Shown in pieces: positions 1 through 5,742 of a stretch of DNA of 31,764 nt. The stretch covers positions 1 through 31,764 of the forward strand of contig CAMYYX010000003.1 of assembly GCA_947303695.1 (NCBI GenBank), written 5' to 3'. The notes under the pieces are model-generated. The model did no database searches, was not told the origin of the DNA, and was given only the letters and a program-made list of their open reading frames with translations. Within the stretch, counting starts at the first letter, position 1; the number at the start of each line of letters is the position of its first letter. The translations under genes and the position numbers were made by a program. Source of the stretch: an uncultured Prevotellaceae bacterium (GTDB lineage Bacteria > Bacteroidota > Bacteroidia > Bacteroidales > Bacteroidaceae).

Positions 1-79
1 TAAAATCAATCAAGGCCTCTTGGACTATGAAAATACCTATAAATTCAATTCCAAAGGCGAATTGCAACCGATTAGTTAA
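1..79 (+). CDS. C-terminal tail of a gene entering from the left, product unknown
   Basis: An open frame runs from the first bases of the window to a TAA at 77-79 and encodes about 25 residues ending FNSKGELQPIS. The rest of the gene lies outside the window, so no family can be named. It is supported only by the open frame, ordinary codon use and a hairpin about 120 nt downstream that could terminate it. The short tail is polar with no membrane segment. It could still be a chance open frame. Confidence 0.45.
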   Translation, partial: KINQGLLDYENTYKFNSKGELQPIS

Positions 80-302
80 GAGAATTCATAATCTGATTTT
101 TACCCTAGTGCTGACAATAGCGCAGGGGACAAGTTCCAAGGGTTCAAGAGTGCAAGAAGTTTCAAGAGGTTATAGGTTATAGGGGGGTCAATTCCGATAG
201 GGTTGACACCCTATCCTATCTTTTAGGACCAATTTCTTCATTTTTTTTTCATCTTTTTCAACTTTAACCTTTAACCCTTTACCATTAACCATTATTTCTT
301 TG
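80..302. other. Intergenic region with a hairpin and T-rich/TTAACC mini-repeats
   Basis: No credible gene is visible here. The stretch holds short repetitive words (ttcaagag, ttataggttatagg), a hairpin at 196-215, a T-run near 240, and degenerate repeats of the type TTTAACCTTTAACCC / ACCATTAACCATT at about 260-295 just before a promoter-like box. The same kind of degenerate mini-repeat occurs before several other promoters in this window. Confidence 0.5.
196..221 (+). terminator. Possible terminator hairpin after the left-edge gene
   Basis: GATAGGGT (196-203) and ACCCTATC (208-215) form a perfect 8-bp stem with a TGAC loop, followed by a short pyrimidine-rich CTATCTTTT tail. The tail is not a clean T-run and the site is about 120 nt after the stop codon, so the assignment is tentative. 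Confidence 0.4.
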
Positions 303-310
303 TACCTTTG
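303..310 (+). promoter_or_regulatory. Bacteroidetes -7 promoter box for the candidate ncRNA
   Basis: TACCTTTG matches the Bacteroidetes -7 consensus TAnnTTTG. With the usual spacing, transcription would start near 317. No good -33 TTTG is visible upstream; the sequence there is the ACCATTAACCATT mini-repeat. Confidence 0.55.
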
Positions 311-355
311 CACTCGAAAAAGCATTTTTAGGAGTTTACAATATTGATACGGAAA

Positions 356-406
356 ATGCAAAAACCGTTCTATATGGTAATCCTTATGCTGGTATACAAA
401 ACCTAG
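356..406 (+). CDS. Possible 16-residue hydrophobic micropeptide inside the candidate ncRNA
   Basis: ATG at 356 opens 16 codons to a TAG at 404-406, giving MQKPFYMVILMLVYKT, a hydrophobic core with charged ends that could span a membrane. It follows GGAAA closely and lies between a promoter box and a terminator. Small hydrophobic peptides on short stable transcripts occur in type I toxin systems, but chance ORFs of this length are common. There is no other evidence that it is translated. Confidence 0.2.
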   Translation: MQKPFYMVILMLVYKT

Positions 407-478
407 CTAAGTCGGAGTATTGTCACGTCCGTGCATGCCTGGCATTCTGATGTTAATCCATCAATCATTATAGCAGAA

Positions 479-508
479 GCCTGAGACTCGACAATCTCAG
501 GCTTTTTC
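479..508 (+). terminator. Rho-independent terminator of the candidate ncRNA
   Basis: GCCTGAGA (479-486) pairs perfectly with TCTCAGGC (495-502) across an 8-nt loop and is followed directly by TTTTT (503-507). Confidence 0.8.
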
Positions 509-551
509 TGTCTTGTCCCCTTTCTGTGATAAGTGAAGGAGAGAAAAGAAA

Positions 552-577
552 AGAGGGAAACTCGAAAGTTTCCCTCT
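552..577 (-). terminator. Terminator of the tRNA transcript
   Basis: An 11-bp perfect inverted repeat (552-562 with 567-577, loop CGAA on the plus strand) lies just downstream of tRNA-Glu in its direction of transcription. Read on the minus strand it is followed by TTTTCTTTTC, a typical intrinsic terminator. Confidence 0.8.
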
Positions 578-583
578 GGGTTG

Positions 584-655
584 TAGCGCCTACGAGAATC
601 GAACTCGTGTTCCATGCGTGAGAGGCATGTGTCCTAGCCGCTAGACGAAAGCGCC
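584..655 (-). tRNA. tRNA-Glu, anticodon CTC
   Basis: The minus strand folds as a standard cloverleaf: acceptor GGCGCTT pairing with AGGCGCT (one GU at each of two positions), anticodon stem CATGC/GCATG around loop CTCTCAC with anticodon CTC, and T stem ACGAG/CTCGT with loop TTCGATT. The 3' CCA is not encoded (A73 is followed by CAA). It reads the GAG codon. It is second in a transcript behind tRNA-Ser, with a terminator directly after it. Confidence 0.95.
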
Positions 656-725
656 ATGTTATTTACCATTTAGCTATTTAAGATTCAGCTATTTAGTATT
701 TAGGAGGTGGGCGAAAATGAGTGTG

Positions 726-812
726 CGGAAGGAGGGGGATTCGAACCCCCGGTACGGTTACCCGCACGGCAGTTTAGCAAACTGCTGGTTTCAGCCACTC
801 ACCCATCCTTCC
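726..812 (-). tRNA. tRNA-Ser, anticodon GCT
   Basis: The minus strand gives an 87-nt class II tRNA: acceptor GGAAGGA/TCCTTCC, anticodon stem GCAGT/ACTGC around loop TTGCTAA (anticodon GCT), a long variable arm (about CGTGCGGGTAACCGTACCG) typical of serine tRNAs, a T arm GGGGG-TTCGAAT-CCCCC and discriminator G. CCA is not encoded. It reads AGC/AGU. Confidence 0.95.
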
Positions 813-894
813 CTAAAGACAAGCATTGTCTGAATCTACTGAATCTTTTTACTTTCTAAGGCCCGTTTTTGCGTCGGGTTTCGAAAAGCGAGTG

Positions 895-902
895 CAAATT
901 TA
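895..902 (-). promoter_or_regulatory. Promoter -7 box for the tRNA-Ser/tRNA-Glu transcript
   Basis: On the minus strand this reads TAAATTTG, matching TAnnTTTG, with a TTTG roughly 20 nt further upstream (about 919-926). It lies about 80 nt before tRNA-Ser and no other promoter separates the two tRNAs. It is back to back with the promoter at 946-953. Confidence 0.65.
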
Positions 903-945
903 GACTTTTTTTTCATATAAACCAAATATTTTCAAAGAAAAATCA

Positions 946-953
946 TATCTTTG
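946..953 (+). promoter_or_regulatory. Promoter -7 box for the ketoisomerase/acyltransferase pair
   Basis: TATCTTTG matches TAnnTTTG. The expected start near 960 would leave a very short leader of about 14 nt before the ATG at 974. Confidence 0.7.
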
Positions 954-973
954 CATGAAAATAATGCAAAAAT

Positions 974-1429
974 ATGGAAGTAGACTGCAAATACGGGCTT
1001 CCCGAATGCGCAAAACTCATTGAAGTCGGTTCGTTTGTCGATGAACGCGGACAACTCTGCTTTACGGAGAATGAGGACCTGCCGTTCAAGATTGAACGTG
1101 TGTTCTGGATATCGAATATCCCGAATGGCAAGACTCGTGGTATGCATGCTCACAAGATATGTGCCGAGATTGTGTTTCCTGCCCAGGGTGAGTTCGACAT
1201 GTTTGTGAGCGACAAGGAGGGTGAACGGACTTACCACATGGACCGTCCTGATGTGGGCATCTATATCGGGCCGAATGTGTGGTGTGAACTGCGCAACTTC
1301 TCGCCCAATGCCGTTTGTGTGGTACTTGCATCGCACAAATATATCGTCGAGGGGTATGTGAATGAGTATGAGGAGTTCAAAAGGGAGACCCTCTCCCCGC
1401 TCTCCCTTAAAGGGCGAGAGCTTAAGTAA
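974..1429 (+). CDS. WxcM/FdtA-like cupin, probable dTDP-4-keto-6-deoxyhexose 3,4-ketoisomerase
   Basis: The 151-residue protein has the single-domain cupin pattern of the WxcM-like/FdtA family: an N-terminal segment PECAKLIEVGSFVDERGQL, the IERVFWI-NIPNGKTRGMHAHK core with the conserved H58-x-H60 pair, the VFPAQGEFDMFV strand pair and a C-terminal GPNVWCELRNFSPNAVCVVLASH block. Family members isomerise dTDP-4-keto-6-deoxyglucose to the 3-keto sugar on the way to 3-amino-deoxyhexoses of surface polysaccharides, in the cytoplasm. The next gene, an acyltransferase-like protein 14 nt downstream, fits such a pathway. Other nucleotide-sugar genes are absent here, so the exact substrate is unknown. 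The last ~15 residues (ETLSPLSLKGREL) come from an inverted repeat that seems to have extended the reading frame. Confidence 0.75.
   Translation: MEVDCKYGLPECAKLIEVGSFVDERGQLCFTENEDLPFKIERVFWISNIPNGKTRGMHAHKICAEIVFPAQGEFDMFVSDKEGERTYHMDRPDVGIYIGPNVWCELRNFSPNAVCVVLASHKYIVEGYVNEYEEFKRETLSPLSLKGRELK
1399..1421. repeat. Short palindromic repeat at the end of the ketoisomerase gene
   Basis: GCTCTC and GAGAGC flank a CCCTTAAAGGG core and form a hairpin with one bulge, preceded by CCCTCTCCCC. It is inside the coding frame just before the stop codon. It resembles a dispersed repeat that has entered the 3' end of the gene, and it could also damp transcription into the next gene. Confidence 0.5.
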
Positions 1430-1443
1430 CATAAAACCTGAAA

Positions 1444-2400
1444 ATGGAGATTAAGAAATATAGGAAAGAACTGGCGGAGGAATGGAACAGGCTGGTGGCT
1501 GAGTCGAAGAACGGGACGTTCCTGCTGAACAGGAACTACATGGACTATCATGCAGACCGGTTCACGGATGCGTCGCTGATGATGTATGACGAGAAGCAGC
1601 GGCTGGTGGCTGTGTTGCCGGCTAACTACGAGGCCGACATCGCCACGGTTTACTCGCATCACGGACTGACCTACGGTGGACTGATCATGTCGCGTCATAT
1701 CTCGACCTTGCAGGTGATGGAGGCAATGACGATGGCTTGCCGGCATTTTGCGAGCTTGGGTGCCACGAAAATCTATTACCGTCCGATACCTTATATTTAT
1801 AATAGGTATCCCTCTCAGGAGGATCTCTTCTTCCTGTTCCGCAACCATGCGACGCTGGAGGCACGAAACCTTTCGCAGACCATTTTCATTCCCGATGCCA
1901 TCAAGATGAACGAATTACGACGTCGCTGCATCAAGAAGTCGCTGAAGGCTGGCAACACCATCAGCGAGCAGAGGGACGTGACGGATTTCTGGCACATCCT
2001 GGACCATAATCTCCGCGAACTCCATAACGTCATACCAGTCCACTCCATCGACGAATTGCACCTGCTGATGAGCCGGTTCCCCGATGTCATCAGATTGTTC
2101 GTCGTGAAGAATCCTCAAGGGCAGATTATCGCAGGAACTGTAATCTATGATATGGGGCCAACCGTCCATACGCAATACATCTCTGCGAACAAAGAAGGAA
2201 AGGCGACTGGAGCCTTCGATCACCTCATCAGCTACCTGCTGAGTTCGGTCTATGCCGACCGCACCTACTTCGACTTCGGTGTTTCGACCGAAAAGGGCGG
2301 CAACTGGCTCAATGAAGGTCTGACATTCCAGAAAGAATCATTCGGCGGACGCGGTGTTTGTTATGATACTTGGTCATTAAACCTTTCCGACTTCCGTTAG
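1444..2400 (+). CDS. FemAB/GNAT-like acyltransferase
   Basis: This 318-residue protein shows the layout of FemAB-related double-GNAT acyltransferases found in Bacteroidetes surface-polysaccharide loci. The N-terminal half (EEWNRLVAESKNGTFLLNRNYMDYH) resembles the FemAB-like start, and the C-terminal half has the GNAT-like run RLFVVKNPQGQIIAGTVIY, then VHTQYISANKEGKATGAFDHLI and FDFGVSTEKGGNWLNEGL. No signal peptide or membrane helix is visible, so it is probably cytosolic. It starts 14 nt after the ketoisomerase gene and is likely co-transcribed, which suggests transfer of an acyl or aminoacyl group to an amino sugar. Substrate and donor cannot be read from the sequence. Confidence 0.65.
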   Translation: MEIKKYRKELAEEWNRLVAESKNGTFLLNRNYMDYHADRFTDASLMMYDEKQRLVAVLPANYEADIATVYSHHGLTYGGLIMSRHISTLQVMEAMTMACRHFASLGATKIYYRPIPYIYNRYPSQEDLFFLFRNHATLEARNLSQTIFIPDAIKMNELRRRCIKKSLKAGNTISEQRDVTDFWHILDHNLRELHNVIPVHSIDELHLLMSRFPDVIRLFVVKNPQGQIIAGTVIYDMGPTVHTQYISANKEGKATGAFDHLISYLLSSVYADRTYFDFGVSTEKGGNWLNEGLTFQKESFGGRGVCYDTWSLNLSDFR

Positions 2401-2442
2401 TCATAAGTGTGGAAACGTAAAACAATTAAATTATAGTACAAC

Positions 2443-3111
2443 ATGAAACAATTATTTCTTTTTGCAAGTGCACTTTTACTTTCAATTTGCATGAGTGCCC
2501 AGCCAGGTGGCGGCTTCGGCGGCGGCTTCGGTGGCGGCTTCGGTGGCGGCATGATGGGTGGTTTCGGAGGTGGCTTCGGCATGACTCAGAGCCAATCACG
2601 TATCAGTCAGAACAGAACAGAGAACTTCCAGCAGGAAGCAAAGACCTTGATGAAGAAGTTCAAGATTAAGAAAGCTAAAAAGGATATGTTTGAGGTGCTT
2701 TACCTCAACTGGCAGAACGAACGTTTCAACGCTGTCAACCCAACAGGTGGCGATCAGGAACGTGAAGAAAATTTCCTTGATTTCGAAAACATGACGGTGG
2801 AAGAGGCAAACAAGGCTGTATCTCAGAGCCTCACTCGTCAGATTCGTCAGATTGAAGTTGACAAGAAATATTTCGAAGAGTTCAAGACGCTTGTAACTCC
2901 TCAGCAGTCAGCCCAGATCTTCCTTCAGGAGAGTAACAACTTCGCAGGCATGATATCCAGTGCGATGTCTATGATGCGTGGTATGGGCGGAGGTGGCTTC
3001 GGCGGAGGTGGCTTCGGCGGAGGTGACTTCGGCGGCGGAGGCGGCTTCGGTGGAGGCGGCGGCTTCGGCGGAGGCGGCGGCTTCGGCGGTGGAGGCTTCG
3101 GTGGCTTCTAA
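2443..3111 (+). CDS. Secreted Gly/Phe-rich protein with a central Spy/LTxxQ-like helical domain
   Basis: The 222-residue protein starts with a clear signal peptide (MKQLFLFASALLLSICMSAQ), then a GGGFGGGFGGG tract, a charged helical core of about 120 residues (roughly 45-170), and a C-terminal tail of repeated GGGFGG units. The core contains KKAKKDMFEVLYLNWQNERF and VDKKYFEEFKTLVTPQQSAQI, the latter like the 'Y..f...ltpeQ...' pattern of small periplasmic helical proteins (Spy/CpxP type). The next gene encodes a paralogue of the core without the long Gly repeats. The role is unknown; envelope stress or surface attachment are guesses. There is no convincing -7 box in the 42-nt gap upstream, so it may be read from the preceding gene. 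Confidence 0.7.
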   Translation: MKQLFLFASALLLSICMSAQPGGGFGGGFGGGFGGGMMGGFGGGFGMTQSQSRISQNRTENFQQEAKTLMKKFKIKKAKKDMFEVLYLNWQNERFNAVNPTGGDQEREENFLDFENMTVEEANKAVSQSLTRQIRQIEVDKKYFEEFKTLVTPQQSAQIFLQESNNFAGMISSAMSMMRGMGGGGFGGGGFGGGDFGGGGGFGGGGGFGGGGGFGGGGFGGF

Positions 3112-3112
3112 A

Positions 3113-3162
3113 TAATTCATAATGCATAATTGATAATTGAAAATTGACAATTAATAATAGGA
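3113..3162. repeat. AT-rich mini-repeat between the two paralogous secreted proteins
   Basis: The gap contains degenerate tandem words (AATTCATAATGCATAATTG, ATAATTGAAAATTGACAATTAATAAT). Such runs are common between Bacteroidetes genes; no promoter consensus is visible in it. Confidence 0.5.
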
Positions 3163-3167
3163 AAGAT

Positions 3168-3680
3168 ATGAAGAAGATTATATTAACACTTTGCATCGCC
3201 CTCATCGCTGTAGCTGGAGCTCAGGCTCAAGAAAGCAAGAAAAGCAAGAAGGACAAGGAAAAGTCGGAGATGAACGCTCAGGAAGTTTACAAGCAGCAAG
3301 CTGAATCATGGGCAACCACGTTCGAACTCGACGAAGAAAACAAAGCTAAATTCATCGACCTCTATATGGAATGGCAGAACAACCGTGGCAACATCGTTGA
3401 CAAGAACGGTTATGAGCAGAAAGCCGGAGCTGACATCAACTTCAAGAAGATTACTGAAGCAGAAGCTGAACAGCTCATTGCTAGCGACTTCGAACGTCAG
3501 AAGAAGCAGGCAGAGACCGATGAGGAATACTACCGTAAATTCATGCAGTACGTCAGCCCAGGTCGTGCAGCTCAGATTGTGATTCAGCAGCGCAGCTCAG
3601 CAGCTGGTATCTCATCACAGTTCCGTAGCATGATGAGCCGTGGCGGTATGGGCGGTGGTATGATGATGATGATGTTCTAA
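3168..3680 (+). CDS. Secreted helical Met-rich-tail protein, paralogue of the preceding gene
   Basis: I chose the ATG at 3168 because it begins a signal peptide (MKKIILTLCIALIAVAGAQAQ), whereas an in-frame ATG at 3144 adds residues in front of it. The mature protein has a Lys-rich linker (ESKKSKKDKEKS) and a helical domain with TFELDEENKAKFIDLYMEWQN and DEEYYRKFMQYVSPGRAAQIV, parallel to LYLNWQNERF and KYFEEFKTLVTPQQSAQIF in the upstream protein. It ends RGGMGGGMMMMMF. The Met-rich end could bind copper or be simple low complexity. Function is unknown. A strong hairpin terminator follows. Confidence 0.7.
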   Translation: MKKIILTLCIALIAVAGAQAQESKKSKKDKEKSEMNAQEVYKQQAESWATTFELDEENKAKFIDLYMEWQNNRGNIVDKNGYEQKAGADINFKKITEAEAEQLIASDFERQKKQAETDEEYYRKFMQYVSPGRAAQIVIQQRSSAAGISSQFRSMMSRGGMGGGMMMMMF

Positions 3681-3704
3681 CACACACAATCATACACAGA
3701 AAGA

Positions 3705-3740
3705 AAATGGTCAGCATTCAGATGCTGACCATTTCTTATT
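3705..3740. terminator. Bidirectional terminator between convergent genes
   Basis: AAATGGTCAGCAT (3705-3717) and ATGCTGACCATTT (3722-3734) form a perfect 13-bp stem with a TCAG loop. The flanks give T-rich tails on both strands, so it can end both the plus-strand pair and the minus-strand operon, whose last gene stops at 3736. Confidence 0.8.
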
Positions 3741-4206
3741 GTTCGTCGCTCAACCGGAATACGATTCGGAACGACCCCTCGTTGTAACTCGTACTCGAGA
3801 TGCGGAAATGTCCTATCTGAGCCGTATGTTCCACATGGTTACCCAGACAAGGACACACATCATAATCGCCCACATAGACCAGTCGGAGCGTCTCGCTGGC
3901 ATCAGCAGGAAGCTTGCTGAGGTCAATCGAAGCAGGCACCTCATCACGTGTCACGAATCTTGCCGTAACCGGCAGGTCCTCCCCTATCACCTTGTTTACC
4001 TGGCGTTCGACTTCTGCAATCTGTTCCTGCGTCGGCTCGACTGCCAAGTCATAGTTACACTTACTCTTCTTGCGTTCAATATGATTGACCCTCGAACGCG
4101 AACAGCCGAACATCCTTACCATCGTCTGGTTCAGGATATGCTCTGCGGTATGTGCGGGAGGATATTCGTCCTTGTTATGTGCATTGAGTATGGGTTGTTC
4201 TTCCAT
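3736..4206 (-). CDS. Small AlaX-type trans-editing protein for misacylated tRNA-Ala
   Basis: The 156-residue protein carries the zinc-site signature of the AlaRS/ThrRS second additional domain: H19-T-A-E-H23 (HxxxH) and C120-L-G-N-H124 (CxxxH), in the usual order and spacing for free-standing AlaX proteins. These hydrolyse Ser-tRNA-Ala (or Gly-tRNA-Ala) in the cytosol. There is no synthetase or C-Ala domain, matching the short AlaX form. It lies 12 nt after the GH28 gene and appears to be the last gene of the operon, a housekeeping passenger behind unrelated functions. Confidence 0.85.
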   Translation of the reverse strand: MEEQPILNAHNKDEYPPAHTAEHILNQTMVRMFGCSRSRVNHIERKKSKCNYDLAVEPTQEQIAEVERQVNKVIGEDLPVTARFVTRDEVPASIDLSKLPADASETLRLVYVGDYDVCPCLGNHVEHTAQIGHFRISSTSYNEGSFRIVFRLSDEQ

Positions 4207-4218
4207 GCTGATACTATA

Positions 4219-5628
4219 TTATTGAATGGTTTTCCCGTTGATTGTCACATTATTAAACATTACGTCCTTCATCTGTCCACGTAGAAGGTTGCCATCTTCC
4301 TTCACCCCATTCCAACAACAGTTGTTCACGTAGATTCCGTACACATTGGTGGAATCGGGCAAGCCGTCGATGAATGCACCATAGCGGCTCGATTCGCAGT
4401 TCACGTTCTCCAGATGGATGTTACGCACCACAGGATAGAAGCCTCGTTGCGACTGCTCGCTCGGTTCATAGACCAGGTTGATTTTCAGCACAGCCTCTTT
4501 GCACTGCCCCACCATTATGTTGCGTACATAGATATTCTCTGTCACTCCACCACGACAAATGTTGGTCTTCAATCGGATGACACGGTCGAGGTTCGGACTG
4601 TCCATCTCGCAGTTCTCCACGAAGATGTTTCGGGCACCACCGCTCACTTCGCTACCGATCACTACCCCACCGTGTCCGTTAGCCATTCGGCAATCTCGGA
4701 CGATGATGTTCTGGCTCGGCATGTTTCTGCTACGCCCATCTGCGTTACGTCCGCTCTTGATGGCGATACAGTCATCGCCAGTATTGAAATAACAGCGTTC
4801 TATCAGCACTCCGTCACACGATTCGGGATCGCAGCCGTCACCATTCGGGCCGGCATTCTCTATGGTCAGTCCACGGAGCGTTACGTTCCGGCTTTTCAGC
4901 GGATGGATGACCCAGAACGGAGAATTCAGGATGGTAACACCCTCTAACAGCACGCCGTCACATTCATAAAACTGTATCATCTGCGGACGCATGCCCTTAC
5001 CGGGGCCGAAGATGCGCTGTTCGACAGGCACTCCGTCATCGCTCATCTTCAGCAATGCGTTACGGTTACCGTAGCTCTGCGCTTCAGGTGTTTCCTGCGT
5101 CCATCCATACTTGACTGCTCCACACATGGGCCACCACGCTTCACGCGATGCACATCCGTCGAGCACACCCTCGCCTGTCACAGCTACATCCTTTGCCTGA
5201 TAAGCATAGATCAGAGGGGAATAGTTATACATATCCAGTCCCTCCCATGCCGTCAGCACAAGCGGATAGAGCGACGTATCGGACGAGAAACAAACCCTTG
5301 CGCCTTTCTCCACCACGAGATTTACGCCACTCTGCAACCGTATGGCACCTGTGTGCCACTCCCCTGCAGGAATGACTACCTTACCACCACCCTGCTTCGA
5401 GCACGTCTCGATGGCTTTGTTAATGGCAACCTGATTCTTCGCAGCATCCATGCTGACAGATGCCCCGTAGGTTGTAATCAGGAACGTACGGTCGGCAAAC
5501 ACAGGTTGACGGATCGATTGTTCAATCCGTTGATAGTCCCTGTTCCAGGCATCATCAGTTTGGGCAAAACAAGTCGTTGCAGTCATCAGGCACACCATCC
5601 ATGCAATGACCTTAATCCTCAAAGTCAT
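4219..5628 (-). CDS. Secreted glycoside hydrolase family 28 (polygalacturonase-like)
   Basis: The ATG at 5628 is chosen because it starts a signal peptide (MTLRIKVIAWMVCLMTA...CFAQ); an upstream in-frame ATG at 5691 lies inside the preceding zinc-ribbon gene. The 469-residue product is a parallel beta-helix of GH28 type, with GPNGDGCDPES (~262), the DDCIAIKSG pair of aspartates (~284), GHGGVVIGSE (~318) and a RLKT motif (~349), the catalytic and substrate-binding signature of polygalacturonases. GH28 enzymes act on galacturonides or rhamnogalacturonan. The start overlaps the end of the zinc-ribbon gene by 17 nt, suggesting coupled translation. No SusC/D pair or other pectin enzyme is in the window. 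Confidence 0.85.
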   Translation of the reverse strand: MTLRIKVIAWMVCLMTATTCFAQTDDAWNRDYQRIEQSIRQPVFADRTFLITTYGASVSMDAAKNQVAINKAIETCSKQGGGKVVIPAGEWHTGAIRLQSGVNLVVEKGARVCFSSDTSLYPLVLTAWEGLDMYNYSPLIYAYQAKDVAVTGEGVLDGCASREAWWPMCGAVKYGWTQETPEAQSYGNRNALLKMSDDGVPVEQRIFGPGKGMRPQMIQFYECDGVLLEGVTILNSPFWVIHPLKSRNVTLRGLTIENAGPNGDGCDPESCDGVLIERCYFNTGDDCIAIKSGRNADGRSRNMPSQNIIVRDCRMANGHGGVVIGSEVSGGARNIFVENCEMDSPNLDRVIRLKTNICRGGVTENIYVRNIMVGQCKEAVLKINLVYEPSEQSQRGFYPVVRNIHLENVNCESSRYGAFIDGLPDSTNVYGIYVNNCCWNGVKEDGNLLRGQMKDVMFNNVTINGKTIQ

Positions 5629-5734
5629 AATGATCGAGCTTCTTTCCACATGTAGGGCAGAATATCTGTCGCTTCTCGATGATACCACCACATTCTCCGC
5701 AGTGGTACACCCTCTGTTCTTTCTGGTCAGCCAT
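5612..5734 (-). CDS. 40-residue zinc-ribbon microprotein
   Basis: ATG at 5734 opens 40 codons to a TAA at 5614-5612. The product has two Cys pairs, C12-G-E-C15 and C26-P-T-C29-G-K-K, spaced like a classic rubredoxin-type zinc ribbon, an N-terminal MADQKEQRV and an acidic tail DHYDFED. It sits 8 nt after the TlpA-like gene and overlaps the GH28 start by 17 nt, so it fits tightly in the operon. Zinc ribbons of this size bind nucleic acids or proteins; nothing here says which. It is easily missed because of its length. Confidence 0.75.
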   Translation of the reverse strand: MADQKEQRVYHCGECGGIIEKRQIFCPTCGKKLDHYDFED

Positions 5735-5742
5735 AGGTTTTG

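Larger units (their letters stand above)
317..508 (+). ncRNA. Candidate ~190-nt structured non-coding RNA
   Basis: A TAnnTTTG box at 303-310 and a strong intrinsic terminator at 479-508 bracket about 190 nt without a normal-sized gene. Within it I see pairing such as GCATTTT/AAAATGC (about 322-360), ACAATA with TATTGT, ACGGA with TCCGT, and a bulged stem GGCATTCTG/CAGAAGCC (441-481) enclosing a GATG/CATC hairpin. The GCC of that stem is also the first part of the terminator stem, so the two folds compete. A 190-nt RNA of this layout could be the Bacteroidales 6S-like (Bacteroidales-1) RNA, another sRNA, or a leader mRNA for the 16-codon ORF at 356-406. I cannot choose from sequence alone. Confidence 0.45.

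Noticed and set aside
932..1432. Long minus-strand open frame opposite the ketoisomerase gene
   Set aside because: It is antisense to a gene with clear cupin motifs, has no promoter or family motif, and its N-terminal peptide comes from the palindromic repeat.
2985..3111. Regular GGCTTCGGCGGAGG repeats as a possible CRISPR or DNA repeat element
   Set aside because: The repeats are in frame, have no unique spacers, and encode the Gly/Phe tail of a secreted protein.
2908..3205. Ala/Ser- and Arg-rich minus-strand frames opposite the Gly-rich tail
   Set aside because: They are reverse translations of the GGC/TTC repeat; the plus-strand frame has a signal peptide and a coherent domain.
3739..4284. 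181-codon plus-strand open frame
   Set aside because: It is antisense to the AlaX gene, which has complete zinc-site motifs; the plus-strand translation has no recognisable features.
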